This document shows, piece by piece, positions 5,419-6,845 of a DNA stretch of 6,845 bases. This stretch comes from Azoarcus sp. (GTDB taxonomy: Bacteria > Pseudomonadota > Gammaproteobacteria > Burkholderiales > Rhodocyclaceae), in NCBI GenBank assembly GCA_031258035.1, contig JAIRNL010000179.1, forward strand, positions 1-6,845, in the 5' to 3' direction. Positions within the stretch are counted from its first letter, which is position 1. Every line of letters starts with the position of its first letter. The position numbers were made by a program, and so were the translations under genes. The notes below the pieces were generated by a model. That model had not been told where the DNA came from. It did not search any database and worked only from the letters and a program-made list of their open reading frames with translations.

Positions 5419-6845
5419 GGCGTGCCCGCGCCGCCCGCGACGCGGGCACGCACAGCCAACGTCCGATCGACCGATTGCCATTGCCGGCGTTCTTCCTCGA
5501 AGGCGGCGGCGGTGAGCGGCAGCTTTTGCAGCCAACCCGGCGGCGTCTCGACGAGAAAGCCGCGTTTCGTCCGGGTCAGGACGATATCCGGCACGCCGCG
5601 ACTGTCGCGGGCGCGATGAACCACCACAGCCAGGCGCAGGCAGGCGACCAGCGACCAATCCGGCCCCATCGCCTCGATACCGTTCAGGCGTTCGAGCTTG
5701 CCGCGATGCGCAAGCACGATGCGCGCAAGCCGCCCCTGATCCATGCGCGAAAAACCGGGCATGTCGGCATTGGCGAGGATATAGGCGCTATGTTTGTGGT
5801 AACTCGCATGCGCAACGGAGATGCCGATCTCGTGCAACAGCGCCGCCCAACACAAAAAGCGGCGATCGACATTTTCCGGCCCGGCGGCGGCCGGATCCAG
5901 TTGCGCGAGCAGATTGCAGGCCGTATCGGCCACCTGCCGCGCGTGGCGGGCATTGACCCGGTAGCGCGCCATGAAAGCGTCGACGGTGGCATCGCGCAAA
6001 TCCCGGTGGTGGTATCGCCCGAGCAAATCGTAGAGCACCCCCAGCCGCAGCGCCCCTTCGGAAAATGCCATGCGCTCCAGGCCGAATTCCTTGAATATCG
6101 CATACATGATAGCCAGCCCGCCGGAGATGACCGGCGTCCGGTCGCTGCGCAGGCCCGGCAAATCGGCGGTATCGGTGTTTCCGGCCCGCAAGAAGGCCGC
6201 GCGCAGCCGCTCCAGCCCATCGCGGGTGATGCCACCCGGAGCCAGGCCGCTTTCTTCGAGGATTTCCATCAGCGCCCTGGCTGAGCCGCTGGAACCAACC
6301 GCCACCTCCCAGCCAGCCTCGCGGTAATCGTGCACGATGGTCTGCAACTCCCGGCGCGCCGCCAATTCCGCCTCCCGAAAGCTGCGCTTGTCGATTTTCC
6401 CGCCGGGGAAATAACGCAGGCTGTAGCCGACGCATCCCATGTACAGTGAGTCGAGCAGGATTGGCTCGAAGCTTTTGCCGATGATGAATTCGGTCGAACC
6501 GCCACCGATATCGACGATCAGCTGCTGGCGATGCGGATCGGGCAATGTGTGGGCGACGCCGACGTAGATCAGGCGCGCTTCCTCGCGCCCGGCGATGACC
6601 TCGATCGGAAAACCCAGCGCCTCCTCGGCCTTTGCCAGAAAGCTCGTGGCGTTTTTCGCCACCCGCAGGGTATTGGTCGCCACCGCGCGCACCGCCTCGG
6701 GCGAGAAACCAGCCAGACGCTCATGGAACTGGCTCAGCGCGACAAGGCCGCGTTCCTGCGCGTCGGCATCGAGCCATTTGTCCGCCGACAGACCGGCAGC
6801 CAGACGCACCGATTCCTTGAGTCCGTCGAGGGCATAGATCTGGTC
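5412..6845 (-). CDS. ppx: Exopolyphosphatase, Ppx/GppA family (N-terminus beyond window)
   Basis: An ASKHA-fold phosphatase that removes terminal phosphate from polyphosphate (Ppx) or hydrolyses pppGpp (GppA). The frame is open to the last base of the window, so about 477 residues are visible. The usual family length near 500 suggests that only some 20-30 residues, including the first phosphate loop (DLGSNS-like), are missing. Visible are ATNTLRVAKN, IEVIAGREEARLIYVGV, the second phosphate loop DIGGGSTEFIIG, GSSGSARAL, and SEGALRLGVLYDLLGR. A C-terminal HD-like helical domain contains LLHEIG and HASYHKHSAYIL. The long C-terminal part favours Ppx over short GppA-like proteins, but the family is hard to split by eye. 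The GTG at 6809 is internal, not the start, since conserved-looking sequence (DQIYALDGLKESVRLAAGL) continues upstream. The stop overlaps the tatD start. Confidence 0.92.
   Translation of the reverse strand, partial: DQIYALDGLKESVRLAAGLSADKWLDADAQERGLVALSQFHERLAGFSPEAVRAVATNTLRVAKNATSFLAKAEEALGFPIEVIAGREEARLIYVGVAHTLPDPHRQQLIVDIGGGSTEFIIGKSFEPILLDSLYMGCVGYSLRYFPGGKIDKRSFREAELAARRELQTIVHDYREAGWEVAVGSSGSARALMEILEESGLAPGGITRDGLERLRAAFLRAGNTDTADLPGLRSDRTPVISGGLAIMYAIFKEFGLERMAFSEGALRLGVLYDLLGRYHHRDLRDATVDAFMARYRVNARHARQVADTACNLLAQLDPAAAGPENVDRRFLCWAALLHEIGISVAHASYHKHSAYILANADMPGFSRMDQGRLARIVLAHRGKLERLNGIEAMGPDWSLVACLRLAVVVHRARDSRGVPDIVLTRTKRGFLVETPPGWLQKLPLTAAAFEEERRQWQSVDRTLAVRARVAGGAGTPC
5420..5451. 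repeat. 11-bp perfect inverted repeat at the ppx-tatD junction
   Basis: Bases 5420-5430 (GCGTGCCCGCG) are the exact reverse complement of 5441-5451, with a 10-base GC-rich spacer. The stem is encoded by the last codons of ppx (roughly R-V-A-G-G-A-G-T) and ends one base before the tatD TTG at 5418. In mRNA it would form a very stable hairpin covering the place where a tatD ribosome site would lie. Ribosomes finishing ppx would open it, which fits coupling; a DNA-binding palindrome is an alternative. Confidence 0.6.

Noticed and set aside
3712..5619. 635-residue plus-strand open frame opposite etfB and tatD
   Set aside because: Same antisense effect; it reads through the tatD-etfB promoter gap without any change and has no family-like motif.
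5419..5658. 80-residue N-terminal extension of TatD
   Set aside because: It is an alternative frame of ppx rich in Arg and Pro; TatD proteins begin at the DTHLHLD motif.

Overview
The window looks like ordinary chromosome from a GC-rich betaproteobacterium, perhaps Rhodocyclales (Azoarcus/Thauera/Sulfuritalea-like). This rests on base composition, the protein sequences and the linkage of etfBA to a long acyl-CoA dehydrogenase. It is a judgement from family knowledge, not a database match. All six protein genes lie on the minus strand, so transcription runs from high to low coordinates. The only plus-strand element is the 3' end of a group II intron at the left edge.

Right part (5412-6845): a Ppx/GppA-type exopolyphosphatase, cut by the window edge at its N-terminus, overlaps the TatD-family metal-dependent hydrolase by 7 nt. 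The tatD start is a TTG placed one base after an 11-bp perfect inverted repeat. The gap from 4423 to 4656 holds no gene. It contains two GC-rich hairpins after tatD, a plausible extended -10 promoter and a leader hairpin in front of etfB.

Middle and left part (181-4422): etfB (TTG start with a strong Shine-Dalgarno), etfA, a small multi-spanning membrane protein of the CbiM-like/COG3235 type, and a 603-residue acyl-CoA dehydrogenase. Gaps are 2, 39 and 40 nt, so this is probably one operon. The dehydrogenase oxidises an acyl-CoA and passes electrons to the EtfAB flavoprotein, which would hand them to ETF:quinone oxidoreductase and the respiratory chain (encoded elsewhere). The membrane protein has no known place in that pathway and is the oddest member of the cluster.

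Left edge (1-170): domain V and domain VI of a group II intron on the plus strand, ending near base 118, then a long imperfect inverted repeat just beyond the dehydrogenase stop codon. The intron therefore sits tail-to-tail with the fatty-acid operon. I found no CRISPR array, tRNA, rRNA, phage gene or convincing new system. The best leads are the intron tail, the membrane gene inside the etf-acd operon, and the ppx-tatD junction hairpin.
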